Assembly: GCF_947498095.1 (NCBI RefSeq)
Contig: NZ_CANMJE010000001.1
Coordinates: forward strand, 62,001 to 126,000
DNA from: an uncultured Shimia sp.
GTDB lineage: Bacteria; Pseudomonadota; Alphaproteobacteria; Rhodobacterales; Rhodobacteraceae
Reading direction: 5' to 3'
Length of the DNA stretch: 64,000 bases
A program made the position numbers and the translations under genes. The notes below the pieces were generated by a model. That model saw only the letters and a list, made by a program, of their open reading frames with translations, did not search any database and was not told the origin of the DNA. This document shows, piece by piece, positions 26,014-34,790 of this stretch; the stretch's first letter is position 1, and each line of letters opens with the position of its first letter.

Positions 26014-26927
26014 CACCGATTTTTCGATTTGACGGGATCTACACGCCCGTTGTGACCCCCTACATGCCGGATGGCACCGTTAACTGGGACGCTTTGGCCA
26101 ATGTAATTGATTACCTGATCGACGCTGGTGTGCACGGGCTGATCTCAGGCGGCTCTACGGGCGAGAACTATGCTCAGACAGTTGTTGAACGGGTGGAGAT
26201 TGCTGCCTTTACCCACAAACAGATCAAAGGCCGTGTGCCCATGGTTGTCGGCACTGGCGCCATGTTGACCGAGGATTCCACAGCGTTGGCGACCGCCGCA
26301 CGAGACATCGGAGCCGAGGCAATCCTCTTGGCCTCACCACCCTATTCTGTACCAACCGACCGCGAGAACGCGTTGAATGCATTGGCCATCGACAAAGCCG
26401 CTGGCCTGCCGATCATGCTCTACAACTATCCCCACCGCACAGGCACCATGATGGGTGAAGAGTTCCTCGATCGCGTGGGCCGCAGCCGTAACTTTTGTGG
26501 CATCAAGGAAAGCTCGGGTGATATCAACCGCGTGCACCTTTTGGCGCGTGACTATCCGCACATCCAACTCGGTTGCGGCATGGACGATCAGGCGCTCGAG
26601 TTCTTCGCATGGGGCGCGCCGTTCTGGGTCTGCGGTGGCTCAAACTTCCTGCCCAAGGAACACATCGCGCTTTACAATGCCTGCGTGGTTGAGGGGAACT
26701 TTGACAAGGGCCGCCGCATCATGTCGGCGATGATGCCGCTGATGCGGGTCCTCGAGCAAGGCGGGAAATTCATTCAGACCATCAAGTATGGCGTCACGTT
26801 GAACGGCATTCCGGCTGAGGACGTGCGTGCGCCGCTAAAAGGTCTGAACAAAGACGACAAACGCGCGCTGGAACAGGTGATGCGGGTTTTGAAAACAACA
26901 ATTGCCGGTATTGAGGCGGAGGGCTGA
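26010..26927 (+). CDS. DapA/NanA-superfamily aldolase or deaminase
   Basis: A cytoplasmic (beta/alpha)8 Schiff-base enzyme of 305 residues. 'ISGGSTGENYAQTVVERVEI' is the family GGTTGE block, Tyr is in 'LYNYPHRTGTMMG' near residue 137, and the Schiff-base Lys is in 'FCGIKESSGD' near residue 166. It is embedded in an operon with a regulator, an aldehyde dehydrogenase and an FAD oxidase, so it is a catabolic paralogue rather than lysine-pathway DapA. Known relatives in such settings include hydroxyproline-pathway HypD and keto-deoxy-sugar dehydratases; the substrate is not settled. Confidence 0.88.
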   Translation: MTPIFRFDGIYTPVVTPYMPDGTVNWDALANVIDYLIDAGVHGLISGGSTGENYAQTVVERVEIAAFTHKQIKGRVPMVVGTGAMLTEDSTALATAARDIGAEAILLASPPYSVPTDRENALNALAIDKAAGLPIMLYNYPHRTGTMMGEEFLDRVGRSRNFCGIKESSGDINRVHLLARDYPHIQLGCGMDDQALEFFAWGAPFWVCGGSNFLPKEHIALYNACVVEGNFDKGRRIMSAMMPLMRVLEQGGKFIQTIKYGVTLNGIPAEDVRAPLKGLNKDDKRALEQVMRVLKTTIAGIEAEG

Positions 26928-26930
26928 GCC

Positions 26931-28427
26931 ATGGAACTGCTGACCAAACAGGAATACGAGGCCATCGCTGCCGATCTGGACTTCCCGACATCGGCCTTTA
27001 TTGACGGGGCCTATCGCCCTGCCATCTCAGGCGAGACGTTCACCACAACAAACCCGGCTACTGGCGCCGTTTTGGCCGAGGTTGCAGCATGCGGTACTGC
27101 CGATGTGGACTTTGCTGTCGAGAAAGCCCGCGAGGCGTTTGACGACGGGCGCTGGTCACGCATGCACCCGTCCGAGCGCAAGGGTGTGCTGATCCGACTC
27201 TGCAAACTGATCACTCGCAACGCGCGGGAACTCGCCGTGATGGAGAGCCTTGATAGTGGCAAGACCATCTATGACTGCGAAAGCGTGGACATCCCCGAGA
27301 CTATTCATTGTCTAAAATGGCACGCCGAGGCGATCGACAAGATTTACGATCAGGTGGCCCCAGCCTCGGACGATCACATCGCAATGGTGGTGCGTGAGCC
27401 TGTTGGCGTGGTTGGCCTAGTTCTCCCGTGGAACTTCCCGCTCTTGATGCTTGCGTGGAAAATCGGTCCTGCGCTGGCCGCAGGGTGTTCCCTCGTGGTG
27501 AAACCCGCTGTCGAAACATCTCTGACCGCCCTACGCGTCGCGGAACTCGCAGACGAAGCAGGCCTGCCGCGGGGCGTGCTGAATGTGGTGCCGGGAGGTG
27601 GCGCTGAGGTGGGCGAACCGATTGGCCGCCACATGGACATCGACATGGTGTCTTTCACCGGATCAACCGTGACCGGCAAACGGTTCCTCAGCTACGCCGC
27701 TGCGAGCAACGCCAAGGAAGTGGTTCTCGAGATGGGCGGCAAAAACCCCGCCGTTGTGATGGACGACGCCGAGAACCTCGACCGGGTGGCGGCCCATGTG
27801 GTGAATGGTGCGTTCTATAACATGGGCGAGAACTGCTCGGCCTCCTCGCGCCTCATCGTGCACAAGGACGTCAAAGCGGAACTGCTGGAGCGCATCCGCC
27901 ATCACGCTGAACAATGGAACGTCGGCGAACCTTTGGACCCTGAAACCCGGCTTGGTGCGTTGGTTTCCGAGGCGCATTTCGGCAAAGTCTGTGGGTATCT
28001 GGAACAGGCTGAAAACGTAGTGATTGGCGGCAAGGCTAAAGATGGTTTTGTCGACGCGACGGTCGTCGAAGTGTCTGGGAACGATCACCCATTGGCGCGA
28101 GAAGAGATTTTTGGGCCCGTGCTCAGCGTGCTTGAAGTGAGCGGCTTCGATGAGGCGATCAACATCGCCAATGACACTGACTATGGCCTCTGCGCCTCGA
28201 TTTTCACCGCCAACGCCAAGCGCGCCATTCGCGGCGCTCGGATGCTGCGCGCAGGGACAGTGACGGTGAACAGCTTTGGCGAAGGCGACATTTCAACCCC
28301 CTTCGGCGGCTTCAAACAATCGGGGTTTGGTGGGCGAGACAATGGTGTGCATGCGCATGACCAGTATACCCAGCTGAAAACCATCTGGATTGATCTCGCC
28401 GACGACGATGACGAGGCTGTGGATTGA
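26931..28427 (+). CDS. NAD(P)-dependent aldehyde dehydrogenase, PuuC-like
   Basis: A 498-residue aldehyde dehydrogenase. 'VLPWNFPLLMLAWKIGPALA', 'FTGSTVTGKRFL', the general base in 'VVLEMGGKNPAVV' and the catalytic Cys in 'NMGENCSASSRLIV' (about residue 302) are visible. Similarity is closest to gamma-glutamyl-gamma-aminobutyraldehyde or betaine-aldehyde dehydrogenases. It lies three bases after the DapA-like gene, and its end overlaps the FAD oxidase gene. Its role is likely oxidation of an amino-aldehyde formed by that oxidase, or a semialdehyde formed by the DapA-like enzyme. Confidence 0.92.
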   Translation: MELLTKQEYEAIAADLDFPTSAFIDGAYRPAISGETFTTTNPATGAVLAEVAACGTADVDFAVEKAREAFDDGRWSRMHPSERKGVLIRLCKLITRNARELAVMESLDSGKTIYDCESVDIPETIHCLKWHAEAIDKIYDQVAPASDDHIAMVVREPVGVVGLVLPWNFPLLMLAWKIGPALAAGCSLVVKPAVETSLTALRVAELADEAGLPRGVLNVVPGGGAEVGEPIGRHMDIDMVSFTGSTVTGKRFLSYAAASNAKEVVLEMGGKNPAVVMDDAENLDRVAAHVVNGAFYNMGENCSASSRLIVHKDVKAELLERIRHHAEQWNVGEPLDPETRLGALVSEAHFGKVCGYLEQAENVVIGGKAKDGFVDATVVEVSGNDHPLAREEIFGPVLSVLEVSGFDEAINIANDTDYGLCASIFTANAKRAIRGARMLRAGTVTVNSFGEGDISTPFGGFKQSGFGGRDNGVHAHDQYTQLKTIWIDLADDDDEAVD

Positions 28428-29764
28428 CCAGATACCGCGCCCGACGCCTGCCGGTTCAACAGGGCCGCGCAGCTTGGAACGCGGTGCTGGGTCCGGCGCC
28501 TGCGCCCTCCCCTCTGGACGGGGATCGCTCCACAGATGTGGTGGTGATTGGCGCGGGCTTTGCCGGGCTGTCCGCGGCCCGTCGGTTGAAACAGATCGAT
28601 CCAGATCTGGATGTTGTGGTGCTGGAAGCGGGGCATATTGCCGAAGGCGCGGCAGGGCGTAATTCGGGTTTCATGATCGACATTCCCCACGAGCTGACCA
28701 GCGAAGATTACGCCGGCACCGGCGACGACAAACACATAATGGTATTGAACCGGCAGGCGCAGGCTTTTGGCGCCGAGGCGGTGGCCGACTACGGCATCAC
28801 GCCGGACTTCTTCGAAAAAACTGGGAAGATCAACGGCGCAGGCAGCGCTGTGGCAGACGCCCACAATCAAAGCTTGGCGAAACATCTGACCGCACTTGGC
28901 GAACCCTATGAAATGCTCGATGTGCAGAGCATGCGCAGGATCACCGGATCAGAGTTCTATCGCTCAGGGCTGTTCACGCCCGGCACAGTGATGGTGCAGC
29001 CCGCGGGTTATGTACGTGGACTGGCGGCAGGGCTTCAGAGGGACGGCGTCAGCATCTGTGAAGACAGTGGTGTGACCGGATTTTCTCGGCAAGGGACAGG
29101 CTGGAAAGTTGAGACCGCAAAAGGCACGGTGTCTTGTGCGCGCATCATTCTGACAGTGAACGGCCACCTTGAGAGTTTCGGATTTGAGCGTGGACGCTTG
29201 ATGCAATTGTTCCTATTTGCCGTGATGACACCGGAACTGACTGCGGAACAAGTGGCCACCCTTGGGGGGCAATCGCGCTGGGGCGTTACGCCTTCTGATC
29301 CAATGGGTACCACAGTGCGTCGAATCGACGGGCCATTAGGCGGCAACCGGATCGTGACCCGCAGTTGCGCGGCTTTGCGCCCGAATATGAGGACTTCAAC
29401 CAGCGATTTGGAACGCGCCGCGACAGTGATGCAGAAGAAGTTTGATGCACGGTTCCCGATGCTTAAGGGCATTGACATGGAACACACATGGGCGGGGCAT
29501 CTTTGCCTGTCGCTCAATGGTGTGAGTGTGGCGCGGGAAGTGCACCAAGGTGTATTTTCTGGCTGCGTACAAAACGGCCTTGGTATCGCGCGCGGCACGC
29601 TGACAGGGATCGCGGCCGCAGAGCGGTGCTTGGGCGCATCTTCGGAAATTGCCGATTTCTTTGAGGCTCAGGACATGCCGAAACGCCTGCCGCCTCAGCC
29701 GTTCCAGCAGATTGGCGCCAACGCGCTGTTGCGCTGGAAAGAATGGCGTGCCGGATTGGAATAG
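28424..29764 (+). CDS. FAD-dependent amine or amino-acid oxidase (DAO family), PuuB-like
   Basis: A 446-residue flavoprotein. An N-terminal extension with 'RAAWNAVLG' precedes the Rossmann motif 'DVVVIGAGFAGLSAARRL' near residue 42. 'EGAAGRNSGFMIDIPHE' is typical of PuuB-like gamma-glutamylputrescine oxidases and related D-amino-acid-type dehydrogenases. TTG 28424 is the start, overlapping the aldehyde dehydrogenase stop (TTGA). It is the last gene of the GntR operon. No glutamylpolyamine synthetase (PuuA) lies beside it, so the putrescine route is not supported. Confidence 0.88.
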   Translation: MTRYRARRLPVQQGRAAWNAVLGPAPAPSPLDGDRSTDVVVIGAGFAGLSAARRLKQIDPDLDVVVLEAGHIAEGAAGRNSGFMIDIPHELTSEDYAGTGDDKHIMVLNRQAQAFGAEAVADYGITPDFFEKTGKINGAGSAVADAHNQSLAKHLTALGEPYEMLDVQSMRRITGSEFYRSGLFTPGTVMVQPAGYVRGLAAGLQRDGVSICEDSGVTGFSRQGTGWKVETAKGTVSCARIILTVNGHLESFGFERGRLMQLFLFAVMTPELTAEQVATLGGQSRWGVTPSDPMGTTVRRIDGPLGGNRIVTRSCAALRPNMRTSTSDLERAATVMQKKFDARFPMLKGIDMEHTWAGHLCLSLNGVSVAREVHQGVFSGCVQNGLGIARGTLTGIAAAERCLGASSEIADFFEAQDMPKRLPPQPFQQIGANALLRWKEWRAGLE

Positions 29765-29784
29765 AGCCGCCTTGCGCCTGGTGT

Positions 29785-29853
29785 CTGGGGCGCTGCCCCG
29801 CCCCCATTGGCCGGCCAATGGGGACTCCCCGGGATATTTAGGGCCAAAAGAAA
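29785..29853 (+). repeat. Dispersed intergenic repeat, copy A, with 22-bp palindrome
   Basis: GGGGCGCTGCCCC is followed by a perfect 22-bp palindrome at 29802-29823 (arms CCCCATTGGCC and GGCCAATGGGG), then by CCCCGGGATATTTAGGGCCA and AAAGAAA. This matches copies at 18348, 45963 and in part 41966. It lies between the convergent FAD oxidase and MttB-like genes and could serve as a terminator. Confidence 0.6.
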
Positions 29854-31407
29854 TCAGTAGCTCTGGTTCAATTCGTCGGCAGCCGGGATTTCTCGCTCGC
29901 GCTTTGCAATGTATTCCAGCAGTTCCTCGTTCTTGGCCTCGTCCAGCTTGGGTTCCTGGTACTCGCTCAGCAGTTTTTTGGCGTGATTGAGCGCGCGCTC
30001 GGTGATTTCAACAGACCCTTCGGCCACCCATTGCTCGATCGAATTGTTGTCTAACAAGTCGGGCATAAAGAATGCTTCTTGGAAGTTGTCTTGCGTGTGG
30101 GGGTGGCCAAGGTAGTGACCTCCTGGTCCGATGTCACCAACTGCGGCAAGCGCCTGATCAAAGTCATCCCATTTGAGGCCTTGCGCCATTCGGTAGCCCA
30201 TGGCGCATTGCTCTGCATCGACCACGAATTTGGCAACAGAACAATGCATGCCCGCTTCGTTCCAGCCTGCGGAATGCCAAATATAGTTGGCCCCGGCATG
30301 TAGAACCGCCGACAGAGTCGTGGCGCTTTCGTAACCCGCTTGCGCGTCAAAGGTTTTGGCCCCTCCCAGCGTGTTTGAGGTCCGCCAAGGCACGCCGTAG
30401 TACCGTGCCATCTGGCCAATCATAAAGTTCATCTGGCTGATCTCGGGCGTCCCGGCCATAGGCGCGCCAGACTTCATGCTAACCGTGGACAGATAGTGGC
30501 CGTAGATTGCAGGTGCGCCGCGGCGAATGACCTGTGTATAGGCCAGCGCCGAGAGCGCCTCGGCGTTTAGTTGCGCGACAGCGGCAGGCACACTGGCGGG
30601 GGTGTTTGCCCCGCCAAGCACGAAGGGAGAACACAGCACCGGCTGGTTGCGTCGACAAAAGGCGCGCATGGCGCCCAGCATGGTCTCATCCCAGACTAGG
30701 GGGGAATTGCCGTTGCAATTGCCGGTCGTCACGGGGTGGGTTTCGAGGAAGTCTTCGCCAAACAGGATGGCACACATATCGAGAACATCTTCGGCGTTCT
30801 TTGGCGACGTAGTCATGCCCATGAACATCTTGTCGGAGTGCTTCATCGACGAATAGGTAATGCGCAGATGCCGCTGGCTGATCGGATGATCGTAGGGTTC
30901 GACGATATGGTGCGCCGATGAGTGCAGTCCCGGCATCATATGGCTGAGCTTATGGAACATCGCCAGATCTTCCAGCATCGGGTTGCGTCGTTTGTCTTCG
31001 AGGTCGCGCAGGAACGGCGCGCCTGTCATGGGCACAAAGACCGAGTTGCGACCACCCAGCGCCACGTTCTTGTTCGGGTCTCGCGCGTGGTAAGTAAAGG
31101 TTTCAGGGATGGTCGAGATCAGGTCGCGCACAAGATGGCGGTCAAGATAGACCATCTCTCCGACCACTTTGGCGCCGGCTTTTTTCCAATCCTCCAGTGC
31201 AATCGCATCGCGGAACTGAACGCCAACGTTTTCAAGAATATCCATCGAGGCATTGTCGATGCGTTCAACCTGTGACCCATCCATGATCTCGGTCAGCGGC
31301 AGGGCATTTTCCAGCCCGGGCAACATGTCGAAATTCGGGGCGGTACGCACAGCGCGGCGGGCGGCACGGCCTCCGCCACGACGGCGCGGGGGGGATAGAT
31401 CGGTCAT
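29854..31407 (-). CDS. MttB-family methyltransferase, non-pyrrolysine type
   Basis: A 517-residue member of the trimethylamine methyltransferase family. The family core is recognisable in 'GTPEISQMNFMIGQMARYYG' and 'WHSAGWNEAGMHCSVAKFVV'. There is no internal stop, so it lacks pyrrolysine; such members are known to demethylate glycine betaine, proline betaine or carnitine with a corrinoid protein. No corrinoid protein is in the window. The N-terminus is Arg/Gly-rich (PPRRRGGGRAARRA). The formaldehyde dehydrogenase gene is upstream on the same strand behind a terminator. The substrate is unknown. Confidence 0.88.
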   Translation of the reverse strand: MTDLSPPRRRGGGRAARRAVRTAPNFDMLPGLENALPLTEIMDGSQVERIDNASMDILENVGVQFRDAIALEDWKKAGAKVVGEMVYLDRHLVRDLISTIPETFTYHARDPNKNVALGGRNSVFVPMTGAPFLRDLEDKRRNPMLEDLAMFHKLSHMMPGLHSSAHHIVEPYDHPISQRHLRITYSSMKHSDKMFMGMTTSPKNAEDVLDMCAILFGEDFLETHPVTTGNCNGNSPLVWDETMLGAMRAFCRRNQPVLCSPFVLGGANTPASVPAAVAQLNAEALSALAYTQVIRRGAPAIYGHYLSTVSMKSGAPMAGTPEISQMNFMIGQMARYYGVPWRTSNTLGGAKTFDAQAGYESATTLSAVLHAGANYIWHSAGWNEAGMHCSVAKFVVDAEQCAMGYRMAQGLKWDDFDQALAAVGDIGPGGHYLGHPHTQDNFQEAFFMPDLLDNNSIEQWVAEGSVEITERALNHAKKLLSEYQEPKLDEAKNEELLEYIAKREREIPAADELNQSY

Positions 31408-31517
31408 CGCAGTCTCCTTGCTTCAGGGATCAGAATGCCCTGCAAGGTGCTGCGCCAACTTGCTGAATACCGAAGTGTGATTGCAGAAAGCGACCCGGCA
31501 GAAAGGGTGCCCCTTAG

Positions 31518-31551
31518 CAAAAGAAGAAGGGCGCGCCAGCGGCACGCCCTT
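31518..31551 (-). terminator. Rho-independent terminator after formaldehyde dehydrogenase
   Basis: On the minus strand AAGGGCG pairs with CGCCCTT, followed by a T-rich run (seen as AAAAGAAGAA on the plus strand). It lies 30 bp after the frmA stop and separates it from the MttB-like gene. Confidence 0.65.
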
Positions 31552-31580
31552 GTTTCAGATCTTCAAATTCAGTCAGCGAT

Positions 31581-32717
31581 TTAGAACTCAACAACCGCGC
31601 GGATCGACTTTCCCTCGTGCATAAGATCAAAGCCTTCGTTAATCTGGTCCAGGGTCAGTTTGTGCGTGATCATGTCGTCGATCTCAATTTTGCCGTCCAT
31701 GTACCAATCCACGATACGGGGTACATCCGTCCGGCCCTTGGCACCACCAAAGGCAGTGCCTTTCCAGACGCGACCTGTGACCAGTTGGAACGGACGGGTG
31801 GAGATTTCAGCGCCCGCGGGGGCGACACCGATAATCACCGACACACCCCAGCCCCGATGCGAGCATTCCAGCGCGTCGCGCATGACCTGAACGTTGCCTG
31901 TGGCGTCAAACGAGTAATCCACACCGCCAAAGGGATCTTTCTCAGTTTTGGTCATCTCGACGATGGCGTCGGTGACCGACTGGCCCTCGGGCAGGTCGGC
32001 AGGGTTGACGAAGTCGGTCATGCCGAACTTGGTCGCCATCTCGACCTTGGACGGGTTCAAATCAACACCAATGATCTTGTCAGCGCCAGCCAGACGCAGG
32101 CCCTGTATGACGTTGAGGCCAATGCCACCAAGGCCAAAGACCGCGGCCGTTGAGCCGATCTCAACACCCGCCGTGTTGATTACCGCGCCGATGCCGGTTG
32201 TCACGCCGCAGCCGATGTAGCAGATCTTGTCAAAAGGCGCGTCTTCGCGCACTTTGGCCAGTGCGATCTCGGGCAGAACGGTGTGGTTGGCAAATGTCGA
32301 GCAACCCATGTAGTGAAAGATCGGCGTACCATCCAGCATGGAAAAGCGCGTGGTTCCATCGGGCATAAGACCCTGGCCTTGGGTGCCGCGAATGGCAGTG
32401 CAGAGATTGGTTTTACCAGAGAGACACGAATGACACTCACGGCACTCTGGCGTGTAGAGCGGGATGACGTGATCGCCGGGTTTCAGAGTGGTAACACCCT
32501 CACCGACTTCCATCACGACGCCCGCGCCTTCGTGTCCAAGGATCGACGGGAACAGGCCCTCGGGATCGGCACCGGACCGGGTAAACTCATCCGTGTGGCA
32601 AATTCCTGTTGCCTTCACCTCAATCAGAACCTCACCCGCCTTGGGGCCTTCGAGGTTCACTTCCATAATCTCAAGCGGTTTGCCGGCTTCAAGAGCCACG
32701 GCGGCTTTCGTGCGCAT
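31581..32717 (-). CDS. frmA: S-(hydroxymethyl)glutathione dehydrogenase, class III alcohol dehydrogenase
   Basis: A 378-residue zinc enzyme that oxidises the glutathione adduct of formaldehyde, and can reduce S-nitrosoglutathione. Catalytic zinc ligands are in '[11 protein letters not shown]' and '[10 protein letters not shown]'; the four-Cys structural zinc loop is '[17 protein letters not shown]'. '[18 protein letters not shown]' binds NAD. ATG 32717 is eight bases after GGGAG; two tandem ATGs just upstream are alternatives. It fits detoxification of formaldehyde from demethylation in this neighbourhood. No esterase gene (fghA) is adjacent. Confidence 0.95.
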   Translation of the reverse strand: MRTKAAVALEAGKPLEIMEVNLEGPKAGEVLIEVKATGICHTDEFTRSGADPEGLFPSILGHEGAGVVMEVGEGVTTLKPGDHVIPLYTPECRECHSCLSGKTNLCTAIRGTQGQGLMPDGTTRFSMLDGTPIFHYMGCSTFANHTVLPEIALAKVREDAPFDKICYIGCGVTTGIGAVINTAGVEIGSTAAVFGLGGIGLNVIQGLRLAGADKIIGVDLNPSKVEMATKFGMTDFVNPADLPEGQSVTDAIVEMTKTEKDPFGGVDYSFDATGNVQVMRDALECSHRGWGVSVIIGVAPAGAEISTRPFQLVTGRVWKGTAFGGAKGRTDVPRIVDWYMDGKIEIDDMITHKLTLDQINEGFDLMHEGKSIRAVVEF

Positions 32718-32850
32718 CATCATATCTCCCGTAATGTTTGAGCAGAGGGTGAGCGAAACAGCGCCGGTTTTCAATAGAAGTTACGACCTTGGCTTGTGCC
32801 AATGCGACCAAGACCCCAGATTTCCAGCGAACCCGAAATGGAGTACAGAT

Positions 32851-33123
32851 ATGAAATGGATCGGACTGGTCGCTTTTGTCGCTTTGGCCGCCTGCATCAA
32901 TGAAGAAGAGGAGACGGCGGAGATGAAAGGTAGCGAAACCTGTGATCCGGCAGCCTTTGAATTCCTGATTGGGCAAGATAAATCAGCCGTTGATGGCGTA
33001 ACGACGCCGGAAACAGTGCGGGTTCTTGGCGAAAGTGCTGCGATGACGATGGATCACCGTCCTGATCGATTGAATGTCTTCTTCGACGACAATGGCGTCA
33101 TCGTCAAAGTCACTTGCGGATGA
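32851..33123 (+). CDS. I78-family peptidase inhibitor lipoprotein
   Basis: A 90-residue exported protein. MKWIGLVAFVALAAC is a lipoprotein signal with Cys15. The mature part matches the I78 (elastase-inhibitor-like) family: 'CDPAAFEFLIGQDKSAVDG', and the ending 'LNVFFDDNGVIVKVTCG'. GGAG lies seven bases before ATG 32851. Members of the family inhibit serine proteases; a target here is unknown. Confidence 0.85.
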   Translation: MKWIGLVAFVALAACINEEEETAEMKGSETCDPAAFEFLIGQDKSAVDGVTTPETVRVLGESAAMTMDHRPDRLNVFFDDNGVIVKVTCG

Positions 33124-33320
33124 GACCTGAGCCCTCATTTCTGATAACGTCGCAAATATTAGATTCTGTTGGCCATAACTGAGACACGACTCTGGCCCTA
33201 TCGGTCTGTGTGAATATGCAGTGAGGATGATCCATCGAGTCGGTCGTTTCTTCGGCCAATTTCACACGCGCAACGGACGACATGGTTTCGCCCAATGCCA
33301 TCTCTAGCGAGGAGGCCGAA

Positions 33321-34718
33321 ATGGACGGCAATTTCAAAGAAAACGACCTTGAAAAGGTCGTCTCCGCAGACAAGGCACATGTCTGGCACCATCTGACTCA
33401 GCATAAGCCCTTTGAGACTGGCGATCCCCGGATCATCATCGAAGGCAAAGGCATGCGTGTCTGGGACCAGAACGGCAAAGAATATCTTGATGCTGTGTCC
33501 GGGGCCGTTTGGACCGTCAACGTTGGCTATGGCCGCGAAGCCATCGCGGATGCTGTTCGCGAACAGCTGATGAAGATTTGCTACTTTGCGCAAACCGCAG
33601 GGTCGATCCCGGGCTCGTTGTTCGCTGAAAAGCTGATCGAAAAAATGCCGGGCATGAGCCGCGTGTACTACACGAACTCTGGTTCGGAGGCGAATGAGAA
33701 GGCCTTTAAGCTGGTGCGCCAGATTGCGCACAAAAAGTACGGCGGCAAGAAAACCAAGATCCTGTACCGCGACCGTGACTATCACGGCTCAACACTGGCG
33801 ACGATGTCGGCAGGTGGTCAGGATGAGCGCACCGCGCAGTACGGTCCTTTTGCACCTGACTTTGTCCGCGTGCCGCATTGCATGGAATACCGCAAGCACG
33901 AGCTGGGTCTTGAGCACCTTTCAGGTGCCGAGTTTGGCCGTGCTGCGGCAGACGCCATCGAAGAGGTCATTCTTCGCGAAGGCCCCGAGACCGTTGGCGC
34001 CCTCTGTCTTGAGCCGATCACCGCAGGTGGTGGAGTGATCGAAGCGCCCGAAGGCTATTGGGAGCGCGTTCAGGAAATCTGTAAAAAGTACGAAGTACTG
34101 CTGCACATCGACGAAGTGGTCTGTGGTGTTGGCCGTACCGGCACTTGGTTCGGCTATCAGCACTATGGCATCAAGCCTGACTTTGTGACCATGGCCAAAG
34201 GCGTGGCCTCGGGCTATGCGGCGATTGCCTGCATGGTCACAACCGAGGAAGTCTTTGAGATGTTCAAAGATGACGCATCGGACCATCTGAACTATTTCCG
34301 TGACATCTCGACCTTTGGTGGCTGCACTGCCGGTCCGGCTGCGGCACTGGAAAACATGCGCATCATCGAAGAAGAGAATCTTCTTGAAAACTGCAACGCC
34401 ATGGGCGCGCGCATGATCGCAAACCTCGAAGCTCTGAAAGAGAAACACAGCGTCATCGGCGACGTGCGCGGCAAGGGCTTGTTCCTGGGTGCCGAGCTGG
34501 TCGTGGATCGTGAGACCAAAGAGCCGGTAGACGAAAAGATCTGCGCGCAGGTTGTGGCGGATTGTGGCGCTCAAGGCGTCATCATCGGCATGACCAACCG
34601 TTCGATCCCGGGCCGTAACAACACGCTGTGCTTCTCGCCGGCGCTGATTGCAACAGCTGAAGACATCGACGCGATCACCACAGCGGTGGACAACGCGCTG
34701 ACCAAAGTGTTTGGCTAA
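33321..34718 (+). CDS. Class III aminotransferase, taurine:pyruvate aminotransferase-like
   Basis: A PLP enzyme of 465 residues. 'MDGNFKENDLEKVVSADKAH' and 'VWHHLTQHKPFE' resemble what I recall of Tpa, which converts taurine and pyruvate to sulfoacetaldehyde and alanine. 'YYTNSGSEANEKAFKL', 'DEVVCGVGRTGTWFG' and the PLP Lys in 'TMAKGVASGYAAI' are present. ATG 33321 follows GAGGAGG. The sulfoacetaldehyde gene xsc is not in the window, so another omega-amine substrate is equally possible. A terminator follows. Confidence 0.88.
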   Translation: MDGNFKENDLEKVVSADKAHVWHHLTQHKPFETGDPRIIIEGKGMRVWDQNGKEYLDAVSGAVWTVNVGYGREAIADAVREQLMKICYFAQTAGSIPGSLFAEKLIEKMPGMSRVYYTNSGSEANEKAFKLVRQIAHKKYGGKKTKILYRDRDYHGSTLATMSAGGQDERTAQYGPFAPDFVRVPHCMEYRKHELGLEHLSGAEFGRAAADAIEEVILREGPETVGALCLEPITAGGGVIEAPEGYWERVQEICKKYEVLLHIDEVVCGVGRTGTWFGYQHYGIKPDFVTMAKGVASGYAAIACMVTTEEVFEMFKDDASDHLNYFRDISTFGGCTAGPAAALENMRIIEEENLLENCNAMGARMIANLEALKEKHSVIGDVRGKGLFLGAELVVDRETKEPVDEKICAQVVADCGAQGVIIGMTNRSIPGRNNTLCFSPALIATAEDIDAITTAVDNALTKVFG

Positions 34719-34743
34719 GCCTTGCGCTGAACCTGAATGATGG

Positions 34744-34771
34744 GGCCGGGGCAGAGATGCTCCGGCCTTTT
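34744..34771 (+). terminator. Rho-independent terminator
   Basis: GGCCGG and CCGGCC pair around a short loop, followed by TTTTCT. It follows the class III aminotransferase. Confidence 0.7.
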
Positions 34772-34790
34772 CTAATTAAAGGACTCTCCC

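Noticed and set aside
28424..29764. Puu putrescine pathway
   Set aside because: PuuB- and PuuC-like genes are present, but no PuuA glutamylpolyamine synthetase or PuuD hydrolase is near, and a DapA-like enzyme is in the operon instead.
29854..31407. Pyrrolysine-containing trimethylamine methyltransferase
   Set aside because: There is no in-frame TAG in the gene and no pyl gene in the window, so it is the non-pyrrolysine type.
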